A stretch of 64,000 bases of DNA, from NCBI GenBank assembly GCA_030683155.1, contig JAUXMV010000024.1, forward strand, positions 1 through 64,000. Reading direction: 5' to 3'. Origin of the DNA: Bacteroidales bacterium (GTDB taxonomy: Bacteria; Bacteroidota; Bacteroidia; Bacteroidales; F082). The notes beneath the pieces are model-generated. The model was not told the DNA's origin and searched no databases. It worked only from the letters and a program-made list of their open reading frames with translations. Position numbers and translations under genes: made by a program. The first letter of the stretch is position 1. Every line of letters begins with the position of its first letter. Of this stretch, positions 26,511 through 35,098 are shown one piece after another.

Positions 26511-27518
26511 TTATTTTTTTATTCCATTCACCTGATTGACCGTAATTGCTACTAAATTGACAATGTCCTCTACTGAACAGCCGCGCGAAAGATCGTTGAT
26601 CGGGGCTGCCATTCCTTGTAAAACCGGGCCTATAGCTTCAGCTCCAGCAAGTCGTTGTACAAGTTTGTAGGCTATATTTCCAGATTCAAGCGAAGGAAAA
26701 ACCAAAACATTTGCTTTGCCTGCAATGCTTGAGCCAGGCGCCTTTTTTCTTCCGATTGATTCCACTATTGCTGCATCTGCTTGCAGTTCCCCTTCAATTT
26801 GAAGCGTTGGATCCATGATTTTTGCAAGTTTTGTGGCTTCAATTACCTTATCAGCCTTTTCATGAATTGCACTGCCTTTTGTAGAGAAACTCAGCATTGC
26901 AACCCTTGGTTCGATGCCGGCAATATTTTTCGCTGTCTGCGCCGAAGCTACAGCTATTTCAGCAAGTTCTTTCACAGTTGGATCAGGATTGACTGCGCAA
27001 TCAGCAAAAACTAAAATACCATCCTCGCCATAATTTTTATTTGGCACAATCATGATAAAAGCGCCTGAAACAGCCGAAAAACCGGGTTGTGTCTTGACGA
27101 TTTGAAAGGCGGGCCTAAGTACATCGCCGGTAGAATTATTTGCGCCTGCAACCTCACCATCGGCATCACCATTTTTGATGAGCAGCACTGCAAGATATAA
27201 TGGATCTTCAACAAGATTTAACGCTTTTTCAATCGTAAGTCCTTTATTTTTTCTGATTGTAACAAGCATTTCTGCAAAATACTGTTTACGATCGTGATTG
27301 ATTGGATCTATAATTGTTGCTTTTCGAATATGCTTAAGATTCCAATGTGATGCATTTTCCAGAATGACAGCTTCATTTCCCAGCAGGATAATTTCAGCAA
27401 TTTTTTCTTCCAGAACAATATCAGCTGCACGCATGGTTCGTTCTTCCGACCCTTCTGGCAGCACAATCTTTTTATTGGTGCCTTTCGCTCTTTCTCTGAT
27501 GCTTTGAATTAGATCCAT
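26511..27518 (-). CDS. pta: Phosphate acetyltransferase
   Basis: Interconverts acetyl-CoA and acetyl phosphate, feeding acetate kinase. At 335 residues it is the short, single-domain form. KIVLPEGSEERTMRAADIV opens the fold, and GEVAGANNSTGDVLRPAFQIVK, FADCAVNPDPT and KANVLVFPSLESGNIAYKLVQRLAGAEAIGP are the family core. First gene of the acetate operon, with a promoter element shared in the divergent region with the DUF4271 gene. Confidence 0.97.
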   Translation of the reverse strand: MDLIQSIRERAKGTNKKIVLPEGSEERTMRAADIVLEEKIAEIILLGNEAVILENASHWNLKHIRKATIIDPINHDRKQYFAEMLVTIRKNKGLTIEKALNLVEDPLYLAVLLIKNGDADGEVAGANNSTGDVLRPAFQIVKTQPGFSAVSGAFIMIVPNKNYGEDGILVFADCAVNPDPTVKELAEIAVASAQTAKNIAGIEPRVAMLSFSTKGSAIHEKADKVIEATKLAKIMDPTLQIEGELQADAAIVESIGRKKAPGSSIAGKANVLVFPSLESGNIAYKLVQRLAGAEAIGPVLQGMAAPINDLSRGCSVEDIVNLVAITVNQVNGIKK

Positions 27519-27555
27519 ATTATTTAAAATGAGGGAGATAAATTTTTTCCGGCTG

Positions 27556-27563
27556 CAAAATTA
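27556..27563 (-). promoter_or_regulatory. -7 element for the pta operon
   Basis: Reads TAATTTTG on the minus strand, matching TAnnTTTG and followed by the frequent CAGCC. The pta ATG lies about 40 bases downstream. No clear -33 TTG. Confidence 0.5.
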
Positions 27564-27682
27564 CCGCTTTTTTCTATTTATAGCACCATCCTGTTATAGA
27601 ATTAACAGTAATTAATATATCATAATCAATTTAATATCAACAAAATAGAAAAATGTTGTTCTTTAAAATGATTATAAATTAC

Positions 27683-27690
27683 TACTTTTG
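27683..27690 (+). promoter_or_regulatory. -7 element for the DUF4271-hemD genes
   Basis: TACTTTTG followed by CAGC, 33 bases before ATG 27724. A TTG 24 bases upstream (27656-27658) is one base beyond the usual spacing. Confidence 0.55.
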
Positions 27691-27723
27691 CAGCATCATT
27701 CAACACGCAGATAGATTTAGATT

Positions 27724-28596
27724 ATGATTCAGGGTGATTCAGCAAGTGCAAAAACGGTAATTTTTGATAAGCATGAAGCAATGGTGCCTGCTGATAATCA
27801 TCCGCATGCACATGGTATTTTTTCTTTAGCAGATTTTGAGACTTTTCACATGCCGGTTTCTATGCAGCTGAAAAGTTTTGTAACGTATAGTAAACCAACA
27901 GAGTCCATCAATTTTCAACCGCTTAAAATTGATAACAAATCAGGAGACTGGCATGGGCTGATAGTTTTGTTAATGTTTTCGATCATCGTCTTAACCAAAA
28001 TTCTATATCCAAGAAGGTTTAATCAATTTATTCAAGCCTCTTTCAGTAATGCCGGGTTACATTTGCTATTACGAGAATGGCATCCAATCCGAAACATCCT
28101 GACTTACCTTTATGGATTTGTTTACTTGGCTGGTTTTTCTGTTATTATTCTTGAAGTTCTTGACTATCTTGGAAGCGGCTTTGAAATAACAGGAAATTCT
28201 TATTACGATTTTCTAATTGTTTTTAGTGGAGTGGTGTTTATTATTGTTGGAAAATTCCAGACAATTCTATGGCTATCAATTATTTTTAATTTGAAGGATA
28301 GTGGAATACGTTATTTGGCAAATCAAATAATTTTTAGTCTTATGACAAGTTTATTATTCATTCCGGCTTTATTGGTACTTATATACAACCCCTCAAATAT
28401 TGCTGTAGTTTCTACACTGTCAATTCTTTTAATTGTTCAGTTGATTCGTTTTCTGCGAAGTTTCATGGTTGGATTGGCAGAAAAGGGCATTCATTTGTTT
28501 TATTTATTTTTATATCTTTGCGCCCTTGAAATCGTGCCCCTTTTATTACTTGCAAAAACAATGATGATATTATCAGAAGATGGCGTATTCGGCTGA
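27724..28596 (+). CDS. DUF4271 membrane protein
   Basis: A 290-residue protein. About 75 polar residues come first, then six to seven membrane helices. HGLIVLLMFSIIVLTKILYPRRF, the Arg-rich loop and GKFQTILWLSII are typical of DUF4271, a family of Bacteroidota membrane proteins of unknown role that often precedes hemD. Here hemD follows 126 bases later on the same strand, so they may share a transcript. A link to haem synthesis is only suggested by this neighbourhood. Confidence 0.88.
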   Translation: MIQGDSASAKTVIFDKHEAMVPADNHPHAHGIFSLADFETFHMPVSMQLKSFVTYSKPTESINFQPLKIDNKSGDWHGLIVLLMFSIIVLTKILYPRRFNQFIQASFSNAGLHLLLREWHPIRNILTYLYGFVYLAGFSVIILEVLDYLGSGFEITGNSYYDFLIVFSGVVFIIVGKFQTILWLSIIFNLKDSGIRYLANQIIFSLMTSLLFIPALLVLIYNPSNIAVVSTLSILLIVQLIRFLRSFMVGLAEKGIHLFYLFLYLCALEIVPLLLLAKTMMILSEDGVFG

Positions 28597-28722
28597 ATAT
28601 GAATAACATCTTGTTAACATATTTGTGTTGAGAAGACATTTTATCATCAGTATTTTTGACAAGAAACGATGAATTATGGGTGCGAAAGGCAAAAGGACAA
28701 AGTATAAAAAGGAGAAATAGCG

Positions 28723-29484
28723 ATGAAGATCAAATCCATTTTGGTGTCTCAGCCACAACCGGCAGATTTTGAAAAATCACCCTATGGGGAATTAGCAAAA
28801 AAGTATAATCTTACGATTGATTTTCATAAATTTATTAAAATAGAGGGCGTTCCAGCCAGGGAATTCAGGCAGGAGCGAATTTCACTTACAGACTATTCTG
28901 CTGTGATTATGACAAGCAGAAATTCTGTTGATCATTATTTTCGCATCGCAAAAGAAATGCGCTTTGAGGTGCCTGAAACAATGAAATATTTCTGCATTTC
29001 TGAGTCAACGGCTTACTATCTTCAAAAATATGTTCAGTACAGAAAAAGAAAAATATTTTACGGTAAACAAAATTTCAACGATCTTCTTGATGTAATACGC
29101 AAGCACAAAGAAGATAAGTTTCTGTTGCCTTGCTCCGACATCCACAAAGAAAGCATGGCCGAACTGCTGGAGCAGAATAAAATAGATTTTACGAAAGCAG
29201 TAATTTATAAAACTGTTGGAGCCAACCTCAAAGGGGTAAAACTGGAAAACTATGACATGATTGTCTTTTTTAGTCCGGCAGGGATCAAATCACTTCAAAA
29301 GAATTTTCCAAAATTTAAGCAGCTTGAAACAATTTTTGGTGCATTTGGTGAATCTACGGGAGATGCCATCAAAGAAGCTGGATTTAACCTTCATATAAAT
29401 GCACCAACAAAATCAAGCCCTTCAATGACAATGGCCATAGAGGAATTCCTCGAATCCGAAGCTAAAAAGGCCAGAAAGAAATAA
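28723..29484 (+). CDS. hemD: Uroporphyrinogen-III synthase
   Basis: Closes the linear tetrapyrrole hydroxymethylbilane with inversion of ring D, giving uroporphyrinogen III for haem, cobalamin or sirohaem. The 253-residue protein has the two-lobed pattern of the poorly conserved HemD family: ILVSQPQP at the start, IMTSRNSVDHYF, then MIVFFSPAGIKSL and GAFGESTGDAIKEAGF in the second lobe. A GGAG run before the ATG supports the start. No other haem gene is in the window. Confidence 0.88.
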   Translation: MKIKSILVSQPQPADFEKSPYGELAKKYNLTIDFHKFIKIEGVPAREFRQERISLTDYSAVIMTSRNSVDHYFRIAKEMRFEVPETMKYFCISESTAYYLQKYVQYRKRKIFYGKQNFNDLLDVIRKHKEDKFLLPCSDIHKESMAELLEQNKIDFTKAVIYKTVGANLKGVKLENYDMIVFFSPAGIKSLQKNFPKFKQLETIFGAFGESTGDAIKEAGFNLHINAPTKSSPSMTMAIEEFLESEAKKARKK

Positions 29485-29507
29485 TGCCAAAGCGAGTGCT
29501 AAAAATT

Positions 29508-30818
29508 TCAAATTGGTATCAGAGGTAAATTTTTCATAATAGCGGTTTTCAAATCTTCTCTAACATTTGCCTGATCAGCGAAATATTTCCATTCTCTGAT
29601 AATCTCATTTATTTCTGAGATGATTTTTTCTCCTTTTTTAATGGTATTAGCATTTGCAATGGTCATCAAATCATTTTTATTGATGTTTTTTCTTTTCTCA
29701 TTGATACTCAGGGTTTGCTGACTTACCCAAATGCTTTGAGGGTCGTAACTGTAACATAAATCATAAGCAGGTGAAAGCTCCCAGCGTTCACCCTTTTTCA
29801 GACGGAATGAAAAATTCTTGCTATGGTCATCGCAGTTTTTTGCCATGACATTAAATACCATCCGCCTGAACATTTGTTCTGCTTCCGGATAGCTTAGTTT
29901 TAACGATCGCATGGTTTGAAACAACTGTTCGTAGCTGTAAGCATGCATATTGTTGTAATCATAGTGTTGTATTCCGCAAAGGGTTTGCACATGATGTTTG
30001 ATATTGCCAGCCTCACGATCGAAACGACGGGTTATAAAATGTGCTCTTTGATTTTCTTCCAACAAGCGGGATTCCATTATATCGATACCACAGGCTTTCG
30101 CCATCAGATAGTAGGCATATTCTACTCTGCCCCAACCACTGCTTTCGCCAAACTGTGCATCACTTACTCCATCCAGCTTGATCAGCCAATGCTCAAAACC
30201 TTTCGGAACATTTGTTTGACCAGATCTAACTTCAGCTGTTTTTGGATTTAAAGCTATCACTGCTTTTGGTCGTGCACCACCTGCAGAGGTGCCAACGCTT
30301 ATGATGTCTTTCATCGCCTGGTCTTCATCTTTTTGCAGATTGGTGCTGAAAGCTTCCTTAGCAGCCAGTATTTTTCTGGCAGCATCAACCAAACTGCTCA
30401 ACTCTATATTGAAAGTTGTTTTTTGTGATGGCAATTGTGCGGGCTCAAATTCCAGTGCGCCAATTGCTCTTCCACCAATAAAGCAAAGTTGTTCTACCGG
30501 ATTCATGCTGTTTTCAGCACGACCTTGCTGCACCAACCATGCGTTGATCAACTGGTTTCCATACTTGTCAGGAAGTGCATCAGCCAATAAGCCAGGCAAT
30601 CCTTTAAAGGTGTCATATATATCATCTTTTCCTTTACGCAGTTCGGGAAAACGATAAATGCGTGCACCATTTTTGTTTGGCATCTTTAAAGGGGACAAAT
30701 CCCATCCATTTCGCAGGAAGTTCGGATCATACTGGAAACTGGCAAGTTGTTCCTGTTCGTCCCACAGAACTGCGCCTGCCCGCTCACCCCATATTTTTAT
30801 TTCAGCTGCAGTTACCAT
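29508..30818 (-). CDS. hipA: HipA-family serine/threonine kinase toxin
   Basis: Toxin of a type II toxin-antitoxin pair. HipA kinases phosphorylate glutamyl-tRNA synthetase in E. coli, which halts growth and gives persister cells; the target here is not known. The 436-residue protein is full length: VGTSAGGARPKAVI (175-188), Lys 214 in LIKLDGV, the catalytic DHSKN (Asp 331, Asn 335) and the metal-binding Asp 353 in SPAYDL. All key residues are present, so it should be active. It overlaps the antitoxin gene by 7 bases, as usual for hipBA. Confidence 0.95.
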   Translation of the reverse strand: MVTAAEIKIWGERAGAVLWDEQEQLASFQYDPNFLRNGWDLSPLKMPNKNGARIYRFPELRKGKDDIYDTFKGLPGLLADALPDKYGNQLINAWLVQQGRAENSMNPVEQLCFIGGRAIGALEFEPAQLPSQKTTFNIELSSLVDAARKILAAKEAFSTNLQKDEDQAMKDIISVGTSAGGARPKAVIALNPKTAEVRSGQTNVPKGFEHWLIKLDGVSDAQFGESSGWGRVEYAYYLMAKACGIDIMESRLLEENQRAHFITRRFDREAGNIKHHVQTLCGIQHYDYNNMHAYSYEQLFQTMRSLKLSYPEAEQMFRRMVFNVMAKNCDDHSKNFSFRLKKGERWELSPAYDLCYSYDPQSIWVSQQTLSINEKRKNINKNDLMTIANANTIKKGEKIISEINEIIREWKYFADQANVREDLKTAIMKNLPLIPI

Positions 30819-31165
30819 CCCAGGTCTTCTTTTTGTGAAAGATTATTTTTGTTGTGTGCACGTTCGCGCAATTGGCTGTTTTTTTTCAGCTTAAAATACT
30901 CCAGCGGGCTGATCTCTTCTTTCACTTCAAAACCGGCAAACACGTGCAACTGATCCAATGCCCGCAACAACTGAATAAGACTGACCAGATTGACCGACTC
31001 ACCCTTTTCTATTTGACTGATGGTATAGCGGTTTAAGCCTGCTGCCTTTGCCAGTTGCTGTTGAGTGATATTCTGCGTTAGCCTGTGATGGCGTATGAAG
31101 TTTCCAAGGGCAGCCACAATGTCAGCATCTGACTTTGAAGTCCAGCTTATGTTGGTATTATCCAT
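30812..31165 (-). CDS. hipB: HipB-like helix-turn-helix antitoxin
   Basis: A 117-residue DNA-binding antitoxin. The Xre-type helix-turn-helix spans about 33-70 (NITQQQLAKAAGLNRYTISQIEKGESV). The C-terminal half is charged and probably contacts HipA. HipB proteins neutralise HipA and repress their own operon through palindromic operators; a 24-base palindrome sits just before this start. It precedes hipA, with which it shares a 7-base overlap. Confidence 0.93.
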   Translation of the reverse strand: MDNTNISWTSKSDADIVAALGNFIRHHRLTQNITQQQLAKAAGLNRYTISQIEKGESVNLVSLIQLLRALDQLHVFAGFEVKEEISPLEYFKLKKNSQLRERAHNKNNLSQKEDLGW

Positions 31166-31171
31166 CTTTAT

Positions 31172-31195
31172 TAACTTATATTTACGATAAAGTTA
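31172..31195 (-). promoter_or_regulatory. Palindromic operator upstream of hipB
   Basis: TAACTT and AAGTTA half-sites are separated by 12 A/T-rich bases, 6 bases upstream of the hipB ATG. Position and symmetry fit autorepression by HipB. Binding is inferred. Confidence 0.6.
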
Positions 31196-31517
31196 GAAAA
31201 TCCCAACAAAAATAGATAAAATTGGAATGGATGTCAAGTTGATGCTTAAAAAGCCCAACATTAAGCGTGAAATATTTGTATAATGTTCGAATTAGCTAAC
31301 ATTATTAGATAATTGTCTCAGTCTACTAAACTTCTCATGGAATGGAGGGGAAAAGAATCTCCATGTATATGTTATTTATTCCTACTGGAGATATAATTCT
31401 TACAGAAAATCCTGAAAACTATTTCCTTATTTCTGAGCAAAAGTTCGGGTTGAATTAACGGCATTTAGTTAACCACAGGACAAACTAAAAATATCTAAAA
31501 AATGGATTTTTTTTATG
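31196..31517. other. Gap upstream of hipBA
   Basis: A/T-rich. The only open frame of note is ATG 31342 to TAA 31458, 38 codons (starts MEGKRIS, ends EQKFGLN), without a recognisable family or clear ribosome site. It may be chance or a gene remnant. Confidence 0.25.
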
Positions 31518-31547
31518 TTGACAGAAATTTTACAATCTGTATCTTTG
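31518..31547 (+). promoter_or_regulatory. Orphan promoter (TTG-19-TATCTTTG)
   Basis: TTG at 31518-31520 (in TTGACA) and TATCTTTG at 31540-31547 are 19 bases apart, one of the best matches to the phylum consensus in this window. No gene begins downstream on the plus strand; the next annotated genes lie on the other strand. Confidence 0.6.
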
Positions 31548-31552
31548 CGCAG

Positions 31553-31650
31553 GAAGGCACTAAAATATGGATGGGAACTAAAAATTAAATTACTGATATT
31601 CAATAAATAAACCCTGAATAAGTTTGGTTAACTATCATTCAGGGCTTATG
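31553..31650 (+). ncRNA. Candidate small RNA between hipBA and tRNA-Arg
   Basis: A transcript from the orphan promoter would begin near 31553 and run about 100 bases to the hairpin at 31607-31649. The stretch has no useful open frame (only MGTKN-like fragments). The hairpin's plus-strand 3' side is followed by only a weak T-rich stretch. Whether it is transcribed is inference. Confidence 0.3.
31607..31649 (-). terminator. Terminator after tRNA-Arg
   Basis: ATAAxCCCTGAAT pairs with ATTCAGGGxTTAT, a 12-bp stem with one mismatch. On the minus strand it is followed by TTTATTTATT, so it serves the tRNA; on the plus strand it could end the candidate small RNA. Confidence 0.65.
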
Positions 31651-31657
31651 CTTTCAG

Positions 31658-31730
31658 TGACCTCGAAGGGACTCGAACCCCCAACCCTCAGAACCGGAAT
31701 CTGATATTCTATCCATTGAACTACGAGGCC
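31658..31730 (-). tRNA. tRNA-Arg, anticodon CCG
   Basis: A full 73-base cloverleaf can be drawn. The acceptor stem is GGCCTCG with CGAGGTC (one G-T pair), the anticodon stem is TCAGA/TCTGA around TTCCGGT, giving anticodon CCG (codon CGG), and the T arm has loop TTCGAGT. The discriminator base is A and CCA is not encoded. A -7 element lies 12 bases upstream. Confidence 0.93.
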
Positions 31731-31741
31731 GTATTTCGCTG

Positions 31742-31749
31742 CAAAAGTA
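31742..31749 (-). promoter_or_regulatory. -7 element for tRNA-Arg
   Basis: TACTTTTG followed by CAGC on the minus strand. The predicted start lies a few bases before the tRNA. Confidence 0.55.
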
Positions 31750-31796
31750 CTGCGTTTTCTTCAATTCCGAAAATCAAATTTAGGAGTCTGCCGGGC

Positions 31797-33617
31797 CTAT
31801 GAGAACGACTGAAGATCGAAAAGCCTTTTATAAACGCCATTTAAAGCGAGAAGGTCCTCATGATTTCCTCTTTCTGCAATGCGTCCTTTTTGCATCACAA
31901 TTATTTCATCTGCGTGCTGAATGGTCGAAAGCCGGTGCGCAATAACAATGGATGTGCGACTGCTCATCACTTTGGCTAAGGCATCCTGAACAAGGCGTTC
32001 AGATTCAGTATCGAGCGAAGAAGTGGCTTCGTCAAGGATAAGAATAGGAGGATTCTTCAGTACTGCACGGGCAATACTTACACGTTGTCTTTGTCCTCCG
32101 GAGAGATTCGATCCCCGGTCGCCGATGGTGGTATCATAACCTTCTTTCATCTGCATGATAAAGTCATGGGCGTTGGCAATTCTCGCAGCTTCAATCACTT
32201 GTTCGTGGGTAGCCTTCGTACTGCCAAAAGCAATGTTGTTATACAGACTGTCATTGAATAGAATGCTTTCCTGCGTTACGATACCCATCAGTCCTCTGAG
32301 CGAATCGATGCGATAATCTCTTACATCGACGCCATCAACGAGAATACTGCCGCCGATCACATCATAAAACCGGGGAAGCAGATCAACCATTGTCGACTTG
32401 CCTCCGCCTGATTCACCAACAAGTGCAATAATTTTACCCTTCTCAATTGTAAGGTTAACATCCTGAAGCACTATTTCACGATCATAGCGAAAAGAAACAT
32501 TCCGGTATTCTATTTTTTTCTTGAAATCGTCGATTGGCAATGCATTGGGCTTTTCAACTATCACTTCTTCAGCATCCAATATTTCAAAAATTCTTTCGGC
32601 AGAGGCTATACCTTTCTGAATGTTGTAAAAACCCTGTGAAAAAGTTTTCGCAGGAGGTATGATTTGTGAAAAGACAATGATGTAAGTGATGAAATCGGCT
32701 GCTCCGATAGGGGAGGTGTCAGAAAGCACCATGCTTCCTCCGAACCACAATACAATAATGATAACCACCGAAGACAGAAATTCGCTCATTGGAGAACTAA
32801 GGTCGCGACGACGATAAATTTTTATCAAAAGCTGTGAAAGCAGTGAATTTTGTTCTCTGAATTTTCGATCGGAATAGTTGATGGCGTTAAAGGCTTTGAT
32901 AATTCTTAAACCTGAAATGGACTCCTCAACAGTTGAAAGCATCCCTGAGAGCCTTTCCTGACTAACTTTTGAAGATTTGCGAAGACTTCTTCCGATACGT
33001 CCAATGATATATCCGGCAAAAGGCAAAAGCACAAGCACAAACAAAGTCAGTTGAGGGCTCATCGAAAACATAAAAATTACAAAAGCAAGAATAGTAATCG
33101 GGTCGCGGACAAGCATTTCCAAATAATTCATGATGGAATATTCAACCTCTTGAACATCGTTTGTGATTCGGGCGATGATGTCACCTTTCTTGTTTTTGTT
33201 GTAAAATGAAAGTGGAAGAATAAGAATCTTCTTATAGATAGCATTGCGCATGTCTCTGACAGCACCGACACGGACGTTAGCCATATAAAAACTGGCCATA
33301 AAACGGGAAATATTTCGCAATAAAAATGCTGAAACCAAAATTATACAGATAAAAATCAACGCATGAATGTGCCCTTTATCAGCAATTATTGTACTGATAT
33401 GATAATTCATACTTCCCAGCAAAGCTTTTGTGTTCATCGCAAATTCAGGTTTTTCGGTGACAAGCTCTTCAGCTCCGAAAAGCAGATTTAAAAAAGGCAC
33501 GAGCATTGCAAACGAGAAGAGCGAAAAAATCACAACCATTATGTTGAAAAAAACATTCAAAAGCGCATAAACCCAGTATGGTTTGGCAAAAGAGATGGTC
33601 CTGTAGAATTTATTCAT
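31797..33617 (-). CDS. MsbA-type ABC exporter (fused permease-ATPase)
   Basis: A 606-residue half-transporter that works as a dimer in the inner membrane. Residues 1-330 have six helices with the ABC-exporter coupling region NKNKKGDIIARITNDV. The ATPase domain carries Walker A GESGGGKS, the signature LSGGQRQRVSIARA, Walker B ILILDEATSSLD and the switch His (AHRLST). Its closest well-studied relative is MsbA, the lipid A-core flippase, but drug or lipid exporters look alike. It follows purB by 5 bases, so the two are probably co-transcribed. Confidence 0.92.
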   Translation of the reverse strand: MNKFYRTISFAKPYWVYALLNVFFNIMVVIFSLFSFAMLVPFLNLLFGAEELVTEKPEFAMNTKALLGSMNYHISTIIADKGHIHALIFICIILVSAFLLRNISRFMASFYMANVRVGAVRDMRNAIYKKILILPLSFYNKNKKGDIIARITNDVQEVEYSIMNYLEMLVRDPITILAFVIFMFSMSPQLTLFVLVLLPFAGYIIGRIGRSLRKSSKVSQERLSGMLSTVEESISGLRIIKAFNAINYSDRKFREQNSLLSQLLIKIYRRRDLSSPMSEFLSSVVIIIVLWFGGSMVLSDTSPIGAADFITYIIVFSQIIPPAKTFSQGFYNIQKGIASAERIFEILDAEEVIVEKPNALPIDDFKKKIEYRNVSFRYDREIVLQDVNLTIEKGKIIALVGESGGGKSTMVDLLPRFYDVIGGSILVDGVDVRDYRIDSLRGLMGIVTQESILFNDSLYNNIAFGSTKATHEQVIEAARIANAHDFIMQMKEGYDTTIGDRGSNLSGGQRQRVSIARAVLKNPPILILDEATSSLDTESERLVQDALAKVMSSRTSIVIAHRLSTIQHADEIIVMQKGRIAERGNHEDLLALNGVYKRLFDLQSFS

Positions 33618-33622
33618 TTTGA

Positions 33623-34978
33623 TTATTTTAGCAAATCGATGCCGGTGTAATTTTCTGGAGTTATGTTTCTGAGTTCTTCTTTTATGGCATCGGAAATATT
33701 CAATCGGTTGATAAAATCATTGATTGCAGATTCTGTAATACCTTGATTGGTGCGGGTTAATTCTTTGAGAATTTCGTAAGCCCCTTCCACCTGTTCTCTG
33801 CGCAAGATTGTTTGTATTCCTTCAGCGACTACTGCCCAGTTTGCTTTCAGGTCGGCACGAATTTTATCCTCATTTAGCAAAAGCTTCTCAAGCCCGTTCT
33901 GAATGGATTGAATCGAAAGGAGGCTGTGCGCCAAAGGCACGCCAATATTACGTGTTACTGTGGAATCAGTGAGGTCTCGCTGCAAACGGCTAATGGGTAA
34001 TTTCTCACTGAGATGTCCAAAAATGGCATTGGCCATGCCAAGATTTCCTTCCGCATTTTCGAAATCAATAGGGTTCACCTTGTGCGGCATCGCTGATGAT
34101 CCTATTTCGCCTGCTTTGATTTTTTGTTTGAAATAATCCTGCATTACATACATCCAAATGTCACGACACAGATCGATTAGGATGGTATTTATACGGCGAA
34201 GGCCATCAAAATATGCCGCCATAAAATCGTAATGTTCAATCTGTGTGGTTGTTTGCTGACGATGAAGTTTTAGCCGGTTTTGTATCAGATTATTGGCAAA
34301 ATTTACCCAATCTATATCAGGATAAGCCACAGCATGGGCATTCATATTGCCTGTAGCACCACCAAATTTGGCAGAAAATGGAATGCTTTTTAAGAGGTTT
34401 AACTGGTTTTGAATCCGTTCAGCAAAAACCCGAATTTCTTTTCCGAGACGTGTTGGACTTGCAGCCTGACCATGTGTACGAGCCAGCAGTGGAATGTCTT
34501 TCCATTGCTGTGCCATTGCCGAAAGCTTATCTTTCAAAGCACTTATGGCAGGCAGCATTGTGTGCTGATGTGCATCCTGAATAGATAACGGAACTGCTAC
34601 ATTGTTGATATCCTGCGAAGTAAGTCCAAAATGGATAAACTCTTTAAAGCTTTCCAGGTGCAAAATATCAAATCGTTTTTTGAGAAAATACTCGACTGCT
34701 TTTACATCATGGTTGGTAACCTTTTCAATTTCCTTGATTTCTCGCGCATCTTCAATGCTGAAATGGTTGCAGATATTTCGCAAATCTTCAAAACGATTGT
34801 TGTTGAATTTGATAAGTTGAGGCAATGGAATTTCGCACAAAGCAATGAAATATTCAATTTCCACGTGAACGCGGTATCGGATAAGCGCATACTCAGAAAA
34901 GTAGATATCCAGGCATGCTACCTTACTTCTGTAGCGCCCGTCAACAGGCGAAATAGCCGTTAAAGGAGTGAGTTCCAT
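33623..34978 (-). CDS. purB: Adenylosuccinate lyase
   Basis: Catalyses two fumarate-releasing steps of purine synthesis, on SAICAR and on adenylosuccinate. The 451-residue protein opens MELTPLTAISPVDGRY, has the VTNHDVKAVEYF and ARTHGQAASPT regions with the catalytic His, and the superfamily signature GSSAMPHKVNPIDFENAEG with the catalytic Ser. I use ATG 34978; the longer frame starts at TTG 34999. The ABC exporter follows on the same strand. Confidence 0.97.
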   Translation of the reverse strand: MELTPLTAISPVDGRYRSKVACLDIYFSEYALIRYRVHVEIEYFIALCEIPLPQLIKFNNNRFEDLRNICNHFSIEDAREIKEIEKVTNHDVKAVEYFLKKRFDILHLESFKEFIHFGLTSQDINNVAVPLSIQDAHQHTMLPAISALKDKLSAMAQQWKDIPLLARTHGQAASPTRLGKEIRVFAERIQNQLNLLKSIPFSAKFGGATGNMNAHAVAYPDIDWVNFANNLIQNRLKLHRQQTTTQIEHYDFMAAYFDGLRRINTILIDLCRDIWMYVMQDYFKQKIKAGEIGSSAMPHKVNPIDFENAEGNLGMANAIFGHLSEKLPISRLQRDLTDSTVTRNIGVPLAHSLLSIQSIQNGLEKLLLNEDKIRADLKANWAVVAEGIQTILRREQVEGAYEILKELTRTNQGITESAINDFINRLNISDAIKEELRNITPENYTGIDLLK

Positions 34979-35098
34979 GATTGACAAATTGATTGTCAAA
35001 AGTACACATTATTCGTTTTCTTTCTACCCCTATCACATGAAACGGATGTTCAGCAGAAAATGTGATTGCTTGCATTTAGGAATAAATTCAATTGTTAC

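Noticed and set aside
31342-31458. A 38-codon frame upstream of hipBA
   Set aside because: No family, no ribosome site and no neighbouring promoter; noted only in the gap description.
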